Source of the DNA: DASQZK01 sp963771005
GTDB taxonomy: Bacteria > Bacteroidota > Bacteroidia > Bacteroidales > GCA-2748055
DNA length: 64,000 nt
Assembly: GCA_963771005.1 (NCBI GenBank)
Contig: CAVYRO010000002.1
Coordinates: 1,674,001 to 1,738,000, forward strand
Direction of reading: 5' to 3'
Shown piece by piece: positions 26,155 to 35,534 of this stretch (position 1 is its first letter; each line of letters begins with the position of its first letter). The notes under the pieces were generated by a model. The model was given only the letters and a program-made list of their open reading frames with translations. It did no database searches and was not told where the DNA came from. A program made the position numbers and the translations under genes.

Positions 26155-28575
26155 TCAGAATTTCATCCGGACTCCCCCCATAACATGTATTCCCGCCTGC
26201 GGGAAGTACCCGTCGAGTACCCCTTCTTCACCTTCGCTCACGTAACGGTAAACCCACGCATTGCTCTCGTATTTTACATCAAATAGATTGGCTATCATAA
26301 AGTTTAGACTGAGAGCCTTTGTCCAGGGAGTTTCCAAAGCCCATGAAAACCTGAGGTCATTTACGAAATAGGGATTGAGCTTACGGGATTCGGAATTTGT
26401 ATTGTCGAGGTACTGTTTTCCCACATATTTGGATTGAACCTCTATGGTAAATTGCTCTAGCACGATATAGCTGAGAATGCTTGATGCGATAACAGAGGGA
26501 GAGAAAGCAATATCGGTCGTCCCCAGGTCTTCCCGGTACTGGTAAGGTTCATTTGCCGGATCATTCCAATAATCCCAATTATCTACGTAGGATATCATAT
26601 CGAGGATCCGGTTCCGGCTGAGGGTTAGATTGGCATCCCAGGAAAAATTATCGCCGTACTTCAATCCTGCCGATACTTCGATCCCTGCACGGTAACTTTT
26701 TTCCACGTTGGTCATCACCGGGGCGCCCACATCATTGATCTCACCTGTAAGTACGAGCTGATCCCGGTAATCCATGAAGTAAAGGTTCGCGCCTGCCCGG
26801 AAACGGGAACCGTTAATACTATACCCCGATTCAAGATCATAGAGACTTTCCGGCTTCGGCACGGGATGATCAGGATCTGCGTCGATGAAATTATCCCGGC
26901 TGGGTTCGCGGTTAGCGACAGCAAAAGAGAGGTAAATTCTCTGCCTTGCATCGGGTGAAAAATTGATGCCTGTCTTCGGGTTGAAAAAGAAGTAGCTATG
27001 TTTTTGGGTAATCGTGCTCAGATCATCATCCTCCCCGTCAATCGTATAGTTGATCCCTCTTACCTGCAGATCGCCGTAAAGATTGATGCGGCCGGAAAGG
27101 GCAAAATTCAGCTTTGAATAAAGATTGTAATCCTGTTTTTTACCGGTATTGTCGTACCATTTATGCCCGATTTCGGAATCGCCGGCGAACCGTGCCCAGA
27201 TAACCGTGCCGTAATGACCGCCAATATAGTTATTACCACCACCGCCGAATGTTGCATTAAAACGGTTATACTTATAATTGAGGGAAAAGATCAGTCCGTA
27301 AAAATCGTTGTCAAGCCATTTCCTCCGGATAAGATCGGATGATGAAATGGTGTCACTGCCGGCGATAACCGGACCAAGTCCGTACACGCGAAGATCCTCA
27401 TCCTCCTTGTACTGTTCGTAGTATCCTATTCCCCTTGTGTAATGAATTCCGGTATTTAAAGTTAAATGATCTGCAAGGTTCCTTGAATAATGGAGCTGAT
27501 AATGATCCTGTCTGTAATTGTCGGTCTCGTTGTCATAATACTTATTTTCCCCGTCGGCAGTTGTATACTGACCCATCCCGTTGTAGGTACGGTTGGTTTC
27601 AAGCAGGTAACCCGGCACTCCGTCCCATGCCTGGTAAGTTTTTTCATTTCCCGAGGAGATATCCAGTTTCAGAAGGCTCCGTGGGGTGAACCAGGCAAAG
27701 GAAAGAAAAAAAGATTTCAGTGCCGAGGAAGCCCGGTCGATATACCCGTCAGAGCGGATGTCGGACAACCTCAGGTCGAAGCTGAATTTGTCATCAAGTA
27801 ATCCTGATCCTACACTGACGGAATTCTTGAATGTGTTGAAGGATCCGTAATAGGAGTTGACCTCTCCATAGGGAACGGGATTCAATGCTGTCGTTTCGAA
27901 ATTCATACTTGCCCCGAAGGCGGCGGCGCCATTGGTGGAAGTACCAACACCGCGCTGTACCTGCACGTTCTCAACAGAACCTGCGAAATCGGGAAGGTCA
28001 ACGAAATAAACGCCGTGCGATTCGGCATCGTTAAGCGGAATGCCGTTGATGGTAACGTTGATCCTGTTCAGGTCGGTCCCTCTTATACGGAACCCTGTAT
28101 AACCAACACCGGCGCCTGCATCGGAGGTCGTTACAACAGAAGGCGTGAACGAAAGGAGATAGGGAATATCCCTTGCGAAGTCCTGTTTTTTTATCTCTTC
28201 CTTCGTCACCATGGAGGACGCGACAGGGTCCTTCTCCCCTGCTCTCACAGCCCTGACAATAACCTCTTCGCCCATCACGGGTGAAGATCTCATAATTAAA
28301 CGTAGATCTGTATCCTGGCTGAGATCAATCGTCGTATCGATCTTCATATAACCGATATATGAGATCCGAAGCCTGTATCTTCCCCTTTCCAAAGGCGGAA
28401 ACCGGAATTCTCCCTTCTCATCGGTGACTGTTCCAAAATACCGGTTCAAAAATGCTACATTCGCCCCCGTAAGAGGTTCCCCTTTTTCATCCCTGACTTT
28501 TCCTGAAATAATAAATTGCGCAGAGACTTGCATGGACACAAGGAGCCATGCAAGCATAAGAAATGCTCGTGACAT
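26155..28575 (-). CDS. TonB-dependent receptor, predicted thiamin transporter
   Basis: An 806-residue outer-membrane beta-barrel. A signal peptide (about 1-20) is followed by a carboxypeptidase-regulatory-like domain (about 22-105, ISGKVRDEKGEPLTGANVAF), a plug domain (about 120-230, GYTGFRIRGTDLNRINVTING), and a barrel ending in an aromatic-terminated strand (GVRMKF). The leader contains a TPP riboswitch, so expression should fall when thiamin pyrophosphate is plentiful. The likely substrate is thiamin or a precursor. No SusD partner, inner-membrane PnuT or thiamin kinase gene is adjacent. The assignment of substrate rests on the riboswitch only. Confidence 0.9.
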   Translation of the reverse strand: MSRAFLMLAWLLVSMQVSAQFIISGKVRDEKGEPLTGANVAFLNRYFGTVTDEKGEFRFPPLERGRYRLRISYIGYMKIDTTIDLSQDTDLRLIMRSSPVMGEEVIVRAVRAGEKDPVASSMVTKEEIKKQDFARDIPYLLSFTPSVVTTSDAGAGVGYTGFRIRGTDLNRINVTINGIPLNDAESHGVYFVDLPDFAGSVENVQVQRGVGTSTNGAAAFGASMNFETTALNPVPYGEVNSYYGSFNTFKNSVSVGSGLLDDKFSFDLRLSDIRSDGYIDRASSALKSFFLSFAWFTPRSLLKLDISSGNEKTYQAWDGVPGYLLETNRTYNGMGQYTTADGENKYYDNETDNYRQDHYQLHYSRNLADHLTLNTGIHYTRGIGYYEQYKEDEDLRVYGLGPVIAGSDTISSSDLIRRKWLDNDFYGLIFSLNYKYNRFNATFGGGGNNYIGGHYGTVIWARFAGDSEIGHKWYDNTGKKQDYNLYSKLNFALSGRINLYGDLQVRGINYTIDGEDDDLSTITQKHSYFFFNPKTGINFSPDARQRIYLSFAVANREPSRDNFIDADPDHPVPKPESLYDLESGYSINGSRFRAGANLYFMDYRDQLVLTGEINDVGAPVMTNVEKSYRAGIEVSAGLKYGDNFSWDANLTLSRNRILDMISYVDNWDYWNDPANEPYQYREDLGTTDIAFSPSVIASSILSYIVLEQFTIEVQSKYVGKQYLDNTNSESRKLNPYFVNDLRFSWALETPWTKALSLNFMIANLFDVKYESNAWVYRYVSEGEEGVLDGYFPQAGIHVMGGVRMKF

Positions 28576-28615
28576 AACAGCAGAATTTTTTAAGAAGAAT
28601 ATTTCACCTTAGCTA

Positions 28616-28705
28616 TCTCAGTATTTCCCTTCGCCGGCATTACCCGGATCAGGTCCTAAGGGTATGATCTCAGCCCGAAATTTTAAGGCACCCCCTTAGA
28701 GAGTA
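28616..28705 (-). ncRNA. TPP riboswitch (thi box)
   Basis: Read on the minus strand, the leader contains GGGGGTGCC, GGGCTGAGATCATACCC, then ACCTGATCCGGGTAATGCC and GGCGAAGGGAAA. These are the conserved P2/J2-4 CTGAGA and P4/P5 ACCTGAT...GGATAATGCC-type elements of the thiamin pyrophosphate aptamer. It ends about 40 nt upstream of the TonB receptor start, leaving room for a translational or transcriptional expression platform. No long terminator stem was obvious, so translation control is more likely. Confidence 0.95.
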
Positions 28706-28721
28706 AGTTCACAATACATGG

Positions 28722-28752
28722 CAAAGATAGAAAAGCGAAATGAATGCACAAA
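28722..28752 (-). promoter_or_regulatory. Bacteroidota-type promoter for the riboswitch/TonB receptor unit
   Basis: On the minus strand TTTG (28749-28752) is followed after exactly 19 bp by TATCTTTG (28722-28729), the canonical -33 TTTG / -7 TAnnTTTG pattern of Bacteroidota housekeeping sigma. Transcription would start just before the riboswitch. Confidence 0.75.
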
Positions 28753-28794
28753 GACGGGGCGGGATTTTTTGTGGAGAAAGGAAGGCTCACAGGT

Positions 28795-28960
28795 TACATT
28801 CCAAATATGATTTGCCTTCAAATCATAAGTACCCTGTCTTCCTTTGTCGCAGGAGATTACAATCCGAACGGATTTGTTCTTTTGGGACAGTCTCCTAAGA
28901 CGAAAAATGACAGGGTACTTGTATTTGATAGCGCGAATATCCTATGGGCGACTTATGAGG
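28795..28960. repeat. Long imperfect palindrome around AAGTACCCTGTC
   Basis: AAGTACCCTGTC (28827-28838) pairs perfectly with GACAGGGTACTT (28909-28920). Inside are AGGAGA (28851-28856) with TCTCCT (28891-28896), and a central mini-palindrome AATCCGAACGGATT (28861-28874). Outside, CAAAT segments continue the symmetry for some 20 bp. An 81-codon frame across it (28744-28989) looks like a chance ORF. It could be a MITE-like insertion or a structured RNA between the riboswitch promoter and the thioredoxin 3' end. Confidence 0.6.
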
Positions 28961-29009
28961 CACCCTACGGTCCCGTAAAAAATGAATGAATAAGATCGTC
29001 GTATTTGGA

Positions 29010-29366
29010 TTATTCGACTTTCAGCACATCCTTGATGGCTTTCTCAAAGGTTTCCTTGGGAAGGGCTCCCATGGCCATCTGTGGTTGGCCGTCCCTGGGT
29101 ACGAATAAAAGGGAGGGAATGCTCTGAATTCCGAAGATCGCAGCCAGTTCGCGCTCACTTTCGGTATCCACCTTATATATGTTCAGCTTTCCGTTATATT
29201 CTTCAGAAAGTTCCTCGAGTAAGGGTGCAACCATCTTACAGGGCATACACCAGTCGGCGTAAAAATCAATGAGACAAGGTTTTTCACCTTCAAACTTCCA
29301 TTCTTTGTTATCTGCATAATTAAAAACCTTCTCCTTGAAAGTCTCAGCGGTTAAATGTTCAATCAT
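29010..29366 (-). CDS. trxA: Thioredoxin
   Basis: A 118-residue cytosolic thiol-disulfide oxidoreductase. The active site is DWCMPCKMVAP (WCxPC; the usual second position Gly is Met), and the cis-Pro lies in QSIPSLLFV. KPCLIDFYADWC and LNIYKVDTE are typical core strands. The N-terminus (MIEHLTAETFKEKV) fits without extension. It is divergent from the CCA-adding enzyme gene. The C-M-P-C variant occurs in Bacteroidota thioredoxins and may tune redox potential. Confidence 0.94.
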   Translation of the reverse strand: MIEHLTAETFKEKVFNYADNKEWKFEGEKPCLIDFYADWCMPCKMVAPLLEELSEEYNGKLNIYKVDTESERELAAIFGIQSIPSLLFVPRDGQPQMAMGALPKETFEKAIKDVLKVE

Positions 29367-29490
29367 TGTATTACTGTTTATGTAACAATTATTAAAATAT
29401 TTACATCTCTAAATATACATCTTTAATAACTCAATACCCGTACCATATATTATATTTCCCTCTAGAATTCCCGAATCGCCCAAATAATTG

Positions 29491-29498
29491 TAATTTTG
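29491..29498 (+). promoter_or_regulatory. Putative -7 element upstream of the nucleotidyltransferase
   Basis: TAATTTTG matches TAnnTTTG and lies 33 bp before the ATG. No clear TTG is found at the -33 position, so support is partial. Confidence 0.35.
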
Positions 29499-29531
29499 TC
29501 ATTGTTTTTGTCAAAATTGTCATATCTATAT

Positions 29532-30944
29532 ATGAAGGAATGTCTGAATGATAAAATTTTCAAACTGATTAGCCAAACAGCCGGGGAAGAGCAGGTGCGT
29601 GTTTTTGTGATCGGCGGCTTTGTCAGAGATTGTTTTCTTAAGAATCCTTCAAAGGATATCGACATCGTGGTTGCCGGCAGCGGAATCGATTTCGCCGGCA
29701 AACTGGCAAAGAAACTAGGCCGGGTAAAAGTTAACTACTTCAGGAATTTCGGAACTGCCATGCTCCGGTATCATGGACTCGAGATTGAATTTGTAGGGGC
29801 GAGGAAAGAGTCGTACAGGCACGAATCGAGGAAGCCCATCGTGGAGGACGGGAGCCTGGAAGATGACCAGAAACGAAGGGATTTCACTATAAATGCAATG
29901 GCCCTGGGACTAAACAGTGACAATTTCGGTGAGCTGACGGATCCCTTCAATGGCATTGCGGACCTGGAGAACAAGGTCATACGTACGCCGCTCGATCCCG
30001 ATATTACATTTTCCGACGATCCCCTTCGCATGATGAGGGCCATTCGTTTTGCCACACGCCTCGGTTTTAAGATCGACAAGAAGACCTTTGACGCCATCCA
30101 TAAAAACTGCGACCGTATCCGGATCGTATCCGCCGAACGGATCACAGAGGAAATGAATAAGATCATAATGGCGGATAAGCCTTCAGCCGGTTTAGTCATG
30201 CTCGATGCAGGCGGACTCCTTCCGATCATCTTTCCCGAATTGGCCGAGCTTAAGGGTGTTGAAGTCAAAAAAGGACGAAAGCACAAGGATAATTTTTACC
30301 ATACCGTCCGGGTGCTCGACAACGTTGCGGACACCAGCGCCGACCTATGGTTGCGGTGGTCGGCCCTCCTTCATGACATAGCCAAACCCGCAACGAAAAA
30401 ATATGATCCTGAATCGGGGTGGACCTTCCACGGCCACGATTTTATAGGATCGAAAATGGTTCCCGGCATTTTCCGGAAGCTGAGGCTGCCCATGAATGAG
30501 AAGATGAAATATGTGCAGAAGCTTGTTCAGCTCCATCTCCGCCCAATCGCCCTGGTTCACGACCAGGTGACGGATTCGGCTGTGCGGAGGCTGCTCTTTG
30601 AAGCCGGTGATGATATCGACGACCTCATGACCCTTTGTGAAGCCGATATTACGTCAAAAAATGAGGAGAAGGTTCAGCGGCATCTTGAAAATTTTGCAAA
30701 TGTCAGGGAAAAGCTAAAGGAAATCGAGGAAAAGGATTCTCTCCGGAATTTCCAGCCCCCGGTTTCCGGCGACGATATCCGGCAGGCCTTCGCCATCGAA
30801 CCCGGTCCGCAGATCGGAGAGATTAAAAATGCCATAAAGGAGGCTATCCTCGAAGGTGAAATTCCCAATGAACGGCGGGCGGCCTGGGATTTTATGATGA
30901 AAAAAGGATCGGAGATGGGATTGAAAGTGATCCGTGATGAGTGA
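29532..30944 (+). CDS. CCA tRNA nucleotidyltransferase / poly(A) polymerase family with HD domain
   Basis: Class II nucleotidyltransferase that adds or repairs the tRNA 3' CCA, or polyadenylates RNA. The start at 29532 (MKECLNDKIF) is preferred over an upstream in-frame ATG at 29496, giving 470 residues. The nucleotidyl-transfer motif GGFVRDCFLKNPSKDIDIVV carries the catalytic Asp pair. RRDFTINAMA and DPLRMMRAIRFATRLGF follow, then an HD domain with LLHDIAKPATK near residue 285. Poly(A) polymerase and CCA-adding enzymes of this family cannot be separated by eye. It is the only such gene in the window. Confidence 0.93.
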   Translation: MKECLNDKIFKLISQTAGEEQVRVFVIGGFVRDCFLKNPSKDIDIVVAGSGIDFAGKLAKKLGRVKVNYFRNFGTAMLRYHGLEIEFVGARKESYRHESRKPIVEDGSLEDDQKRRDFTINAMALGLNSDNFGELTDPFNGIADLENKVIRTPLDPDITFSDDPLRMMRAIRFATRLGFKIDKKTFDAIHKNCDRIRIVSAERITEEMNKIIMADKPSAGLVMLDAGGLLPIIFPELAELKGVEVKKGRKHKDNFYHTVRVLDNVADTSADLWLRWSALLHDIAKPATKKYDPESGWTFHGHDFIGSKMVPGIFRKLRLPMNEKMKYVQKLVQLHLRPIALVHDQVTDSAVRRLLFEAGDDIDDLMTLCEADITSKNEEKVQRHLENFANVREKLKEIEEKDSLRNFQPPVSGDDIRQAFAIEPGPQIGEIKNAIKEAILEGEIPNERRAAWDFMMKKGSEMGLKVIRDE

Positions 30945-30955
30945 CTTTTGATCCC

Positions 30956-31999
30956 TCACGGTCCCTTCCCCGCTTCAACAAACAACATCACAGGAAGATG
31001 ATCGCTCACCCCTCCGTTATACCTCATCCCCTCGAAGGTACGGAACGGTTTTATCCCGCCGTATTTTTCATCCGGTTCGACCAGAAAATCCGGATCGCAG
31101 ATCTTTACAAGTGAACAATCTGTCCGGAAAACAGGATTATGGTTGAAGAAAGGCTCCGAGACAAAATAATGATCGATCTTCTGCCAGTTTCCCTGGAAAC
31201 GGATCGTCCCTTCCGCCCTTTTACCTTCCGGGATCAAATGCCGGAAACGGCAATGGATCAAGGTATCCGCGATGCCGGTTTCCTGCATGAATTGCATGAT
31301 GGAAACGCTCTCCGGCGTATCGTTAAAATCGCCGCAACAAATAATGTATGCGCCCGGATGGTTTTGCTCCACGGAATCTGCCAGGCGGCGGAGAGTCGCG
31401 GCAGCTTCTTTCCGGAAGGGCTCGGTATACCCGGGTCCTCCATATTTCGAAGGCCAGTGATTAACGAAAACATGCAGGGTGTCGGTTCCATGCCGTAATG
31501 CCGCATAGAGAATATCCCTTGTCGGATGACTCCCCGATAGCGATGGCTGGATAAAAGCAGTATCCACAACCTCAAAACAGGAGGGATCATAGACCAGGGC
31601 GACGTCGATTCCCCTCGGATCCGGAGAATCGTGATGAATGATCCTGTAATTGAAATTTCCGAAGGGCGATCTGATGAATATGTCCCTGAGCACCTTCTCA
31701 TTCTCGATCTCACAGAGAGCAATGATCTCCGGCGGGTGTGATGGCGCGACGGATAGGATCGTTTTCCAGATCATCCTGGCTTTGAGATAGTAACGGTAAC
31801 TGTCCCAATCCCGTATCCCGTCAGGTGTAAATTCCTCATCCCGTGTAAGGGTATCATCTTCCACATCGAACATATTTTCAACATTCCAGCTTAACACGCT
31901 GAAGCCATTTCCCCGGTTCGCGACCTCACCGGGCTGGGCCACTGACGTGCATCCTGCCAGCAATAGAAACATTCCAAAAAGCAGGGTTGATTTTTTCAT
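30956..31999 (-). CDS. Endonuclease/exonuclease/phosphatase-fold lipoprotein
   Basis: A 347-residue predicted lipoprotein (MKKSTLLFGMFLLLAGCTS, lipid Cys about 17). The EEP (DNase I/APE1) fold is marked by SWNVENMFD near residue 38 (metal-binding Asn), EIIALCEIENEKVL (Glu), VNHWPSKYGG (catalytic His), CCGDFNDTPESV (Asp-Asn) and GVSDHLPVMLFVE (C-terminal Asp-His). All the metal and catalytic residues are present. It should be a periplasmic or surface nuclease or phosphodiesterase, perhaps for scavenging phosphate or DNA. It converges with the nucleotidyltransferase, with 11 bp between them. Confidence 0.88.
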   Translation of the reverse strand: MKKSTLLFGMFLLLAGCTSVAQPGEVANRGNGFSVLSWNVENMFDVEDDTLTRDEEFTPDGIRDWDSYRYYLKARMIWKTILSVAPSHPPEIIALCEIENEKVLRDIFIRSPFGNFNYRIIHHDSPDPRGIDVALVYDPSCFEVVDTAFIQPSLSGSHPTRDILYAALRHGTDTLHVFVNHWPSKYGGPGYTEPFRKEAAATLRRLADSVEQNHPGAYIICCGDFNDTPESVSIMQFMQETGIADTLIHCRFRHLIPEGKRAEGTIRFQGNWQKIDHYFVSEPFFNHNPVFRTDCSLVKICDPDFLVEPDEKYGGIKPFRTFEGMRYNGGVSDHLPVMLFVEAGKGP

Positions 32000-32246
32000 A
32001 ATATCATTCTTTACTTCCTGGGATAAATCACCAAATCATCAATATCTTCCGGGTTTCAGGGAGGACTAAAATCCGGGACAGACTGAGTTTTGCCAATTGC
32101 CTTCCTCCTTAATGCGAAATTCTTCGAAATCTCGCATGGTTTTCGTATATATTTTTAAATTTTCTTCGTAACCTATTGAAAATAAGTTTGCTTCCAGGCA
32201 AGGTTCCGTGGAAAGAAATTTACTTTATGTAGTATGCGGGGAGATT

Positions 32247-33695
32247 TTAGCGACCGCCCGGGACTTCGATCCGCTCGAAAGCGCCAATATCCGGCTTACT
32301 GTCTCTCATGTCTCCCTTCTTATCCAATGGATATAGTGCGCCGATGGAAGGCAGGCCGGCATCCTTGGCGGGGGATAATGTATCCAGCTCAAAATCGTAC
32401 TCGTCCCAGGAAATGAATTTGGGACTTTCAATGTCGGTGTAATTGATGAGCCCCGTAAAATGAGACGTATCGGCAAGGTTGAGGGAATCGGGATGAAAGC
32501 GGGTCACACAATTTTCAAATTTATAATTGAGGACGGTTTCCGGTGAATACTGATCGACAAAGAGTTCACTGGGGAAGCTCCCCCAGATGATACAGTTTCC
32601 GAAATAGGCTTTTTCCAGGTCACGGATCTCGTGCTGCTTTCTGACCATCCCGTTTACCGTATCATTATAGAAATAATAGTTGTTCAGGAAGATCGAAGGC
32701 AGCTGGCGCACAGGATTGTACGGCCACCGGTTGGCTATGGTACACTGGTAAAATTCATAGCTGCCGCCGTAGATGAGTGCAATAGCGCTCTGTCCGCATT
32801 CGGCGATGACATTGTTCCAGCCCAGGATATGGGAGCCGCGTCCCAGTATACCGAAAGATGTAAAGTGCCCGATGAAAGAATTAGAAATGGTAAGAGTAGG
32901 ATTATCGTTTTGGAGGGTATCGACCACAATTCCGAAGTTTCCGCAACGCAATTCGATATTGTCCAAAATATTATCGTGGCTTCCGGCTTCAAAATATATC
33001 CCGCCCCACTGGCCCGGAATATCCTGGTACATCTGTTCCAGGCGGTCACCGGCAAAGACGATGGGCATATCGGTATTTCCTTCGGCTTTAAGCGTTCCCC
33101 TGATGAACAGAACAGTGCTTTTATGGGAGTATACTCTTACCCCCGGTTCCAGTTGAAGAACCTGTCCGTTGTCCACGATGGCCGAATCAATGATGAGGTA
33201 AGGTTTATCATTTACCCAGGTCTGGCTGCTGAGATGTTTTCCCCGTATGATATGCACATCCTGTCCCCATGCCATCAGATCGATGTCCTGCACCTTCCCG
33301 TTGGTCTCCGTCACCACCGAATCCTGTTGGAGGAGGAGACCGTCGGAATTATTCGGATCCAGCGTGGCTTCAACGAAAACATATATGCTGTCTTTGGGAG
33401 GTATCTCTATGTCCCGGAAATCCGTCCCATGGACGCCGTCGACATTGATCCGGTACACCGAAGACTGACCCTTTCCCAGCCAGATCCGCGAAACCTTAAC
33501 GTAGTCGGTATAGGGATTGTGAACCGTAAAACTCTTGGTGACGGTACCCAGCGTGGTGAAAACGGTATCGAAATACAGGGTATCCATGGAAAAACGGATG
33601 CCGCTGCCCGCCTGGGTGATAAAGCGATCCTTCTCACATGACACCACCGCGAAAAGGATGAGGAGGGAAAGAACCAGGTTTTTCGCGAGTCGCAT
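32247..33695 (-). CDS. Conserved lipoprotein with parallel beta-helix-like C-terminal region
   Basis: A 482-residue protein with a lipobox (LILFAVVSCEKD, Cys about 20). Residues about 30-160 resemble an Ig-like/DUF1573-type strand domain (TVFTTLGTVTKSFTVHNPY). The rest has repeats typical of right-handed beta-helices (GIVVDTLQNDNPTLTISNSF, IGHFTSFGILGRGS, NNVIAECGQSAIAL). The end contains LSPAKDAGLPSIGALYPLD and a final PDIGAFER, a frequent closing motif of these surface proteins. It is probably surface-exposed; the ligand is unknown. No carbohydrate-utilisation neighbours help. Confidence 0.75.
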   Translation of the reverse strand: MRLAKNLVLSLLILFAVVSCEKDRFITQAGSGIRFSMDTLYFDTVFTTLGTVTKSFTVHNPYTDYVKVSRIWLGKGQSSVYRINVDGVHGTDFRDIEIPPKDSIYVFVEATLDPNNSDGLLLQQDSVVTETNGKVQDIDLMAWGQDVHIIRGKHLSSQTWVNDKPYLIIDSAIVDNGQVLQLEPGVRVYSHKSTVLFIRGTLKAEGNTDMPIVFAGDRLEQMYQDIPGQWGGIYFEAGSHDNILDNIELRCGNFGIVVDTLQNDNPTLTISNSFIGHFTSFGILGRGSHILGWNNVIAECGQSAIALIYGGSYEFYQCTIANRWPYNPVRQLPSIFLNNYYFYNDTVNGMVRKQHEIRDLEKAYFGNCIIWGSFPSELFVDQYSPETVLNYKFENCVTRFHPDSLNLADTSHFTGLINYTDIESPKFISWDEYDFELDTLSPAKDAGLPSIGALYPLDKKGDMRDSKPDIGAFERIEVPGGR

Positions 33696-33887
33696 ATTAA
33701 TGAATTATTTGCCAAAAATAATCTTCTGAATGGGAATCAGGGTGCAGAGGTAACGTTTTTTTCCTTATTTAATTGCCGTTTGCAAATGGATTTATGCAGG
33801 TTGGGAATCAACGAAAATCATAAACACCGCAAGTGAAAAGGACCCGGACCGGATAAATTTCCTAATTTTATGGCAAATTAGCTCGTT

Positions 33888-35534
33888 ATGCATAAATGCG
33901 GATGGCTCATCCTTGCCCCTGTATTCATCTTTTTAAGCTGCAACAGAGTGAGAAAAGCAGACCTCATCATCACGAATGCCGTCGTATACAGCGTCGACAG
34001 CACCTTTGGCATTTACCAGGCTTTTGCTGTCAAAGACGGCAGGATCCTGGAAACCGGCACCGCGGCTGAAATTGCCCGCCGATACTCTGCCCTGAAGACC
34101 ATGGACATGGAAGGCAGACCGGTTTATCCCGGTCTTATGGACGCTCACTGCCATTTTTACCAGTACGGTCTCGGACTGCAGGAAGCCGACCTTACCGGGA
34201 CACGCTCCTTTGATGAGATCATTGAAATAGTTAAGGCTCAGGCTTCCAAATATCCCACGGGATGGATCGTCGGACGGGGCTGGGATCAGAATGACTGGGC
34301 AGATAAAACTTTTCCCGGCAGGGAAGAACTTGACCGTCTTTTCCCGGACCGCCCGGTGGCACTCGTACGTATCGACGGCCATGCGATCCTCGCCAATGAA
34401 AAGGCCCTTCACCTTGCCAATGTAGATACGGATACCCGTGTCGAAGGCGGAGAAATCATGAGGAATAAAGGAAAGCTGACAGGTGTCCTGATTGACAATG
34501 CGATGAGTTTTATCTACAAGGCCATGCCGGTACCCGGTGAGTCGCATATCCGGCATGCTCTCCTCGATGCCCAGGAAAAATGCTTTGGAGTGGGCCTGAC
34601 CTCTCTGCATGATGCAGGACTCGACGCAAATATCATAGACATCATAGATGCCCTGGGAAAGGAAGACAGCCTCAAGATCAGGATCTACGCAATGCTGTCT
34701 CCCGGGAAAAAGAATTTTGAAGCCTTTATGTACAAAGGCATTTACAGAACAGACCGCCTTCATGTTGGTTCCATAAAAATGTATGCCGACGGGGCACTGG
34801 GCTCACGCGGGGCCAGGCTGCTGAAGCCTTACAGCGATGATCCGGACAGCAAGGGTTTCTTCGTTTCCGATCCCTCCTTTATTATGAAGATGGCCAAACT
34901 GGCCGATTCATGCGGTTACCAGGTCAATACTCACTGTATCGGTGATGCGGCTAACGATACCGTCCTGAAAATATACGGCAGCATCCTGAAAGGTAAAAAC
35001 GACAAAAGATGGCGCATCGAACATGCACAGGTTCTCGCCCCCGGCGACTTCAGCCTTTTCAGCAAATTTTCCATCGTGCCTTCGGTACAACCCACCCATG
35101 CCACCTCTGATATGTACTGGGCCCGGGACCGTCTTGGAGACAGGGTGGAAGATGCCTATGCCTACGGCCGTCTCCTGCAGGAATGTGGCTGGATCGCCGA
35201 CGGAAGCGATTTCCCTGTCGAAAGCATTAATCCGATCTATGGCTTCTATGCGGCTTTCACCCGGAAGGACAGGCAGGGATATCCCGAAGGAGGATTTCAG
35301 CCGCAGGACTCACTTTCCCGTGAGCAGGCGCTGAAGGCGATGACCACCTGGGCCGCCAGGGCAGCTTTCGAGGAAGATGAGAAGGGAAGCATTGAAGCCG
35401 GCAAATTTGCCGATTTCGTTGTGCTCGACCGTGATATCATGAGAGTCCCGCCTCGCAGTGTCATTGAAACAAAGGTCGTGTATACCTTTATCGGAGGAGA
35501 AATGGTTTATTCCGGAATCAATACTGCACCATGA
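33888..35534 (+). CDS. YtcJ-like metal-dependent amidohydrolase, lipoprotein
   Basis: A 548-residue amidohydrolase family 3 member. A lipoprotein signal (PVFIFLSCNRVRK) implies it is exported and anchored. Metal-site motifs are MDAHCHFYQYG (HxH-like, about 82), VNTHCIGDAAN (about 347), WRIEHAQVL (about 376) and DGSDFPVES (about 442). The final domain has KFADFVVLDRDIMRVP. The substrate is not known. A 7-bp inverted repeat (CTAATTT / AAATTAG at 33862-33881) sits directly upstream of the ATG and might shape translation. It overlaps the GNAT gene by 4 bp (ATGA). Confidence 0.88.
   Translation: MHKCGWLILAPVFIFLSCNRVRKADLIITNAVVYSVDSTFGIYQAFAVKDGRILETGTAAEIARRYSALKTMDMEGRPVYPGLMDAHCHFYQYGLGLQEADLTGTRSFDEIIEIVKAQASKYPTGWIVGRGWDQNDWADKTFPGREELDRLFPDRPVALVRIDGHAILANEKALHLANVDTDTRVEGGEIMRNKGKLTGVLIDNAMSFIYKAMPVPGESHIRHALLDAQEKCFGVGLTSLHDAGLDANIIDIIDALGKEDSLKIRIYAMLSPGKKNFEAFMYKGIYRTDRLHVGSIKMYADGALGSRGARLLKPYSDDPDSKGFFVSDPSFIMKMAKLADSCGYQVNTHCIGDAANDTVLKIYGSILKGKNDKRWRIEHAQVLAPGDFSLFSKFSIVPSVQPTHATSDMYWARDRLGDRVEDAYAYGRLLQECGWIADGSDFPVESINPIYGFYAAFTRKDRQGYPEGGFQPQDSLSREQALKAMTTWAARAAFEEDEKGSIEAGKFADFVVLDRDIMRVPPRSVIETKVVYTFIGGEMVYSGINTAP

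Noticed and set aside
28744..28989. 81-codon plus-strand ORF
   Set aside because: It runs across the palindrome and antisense to the riboswitch promoter; no family features.
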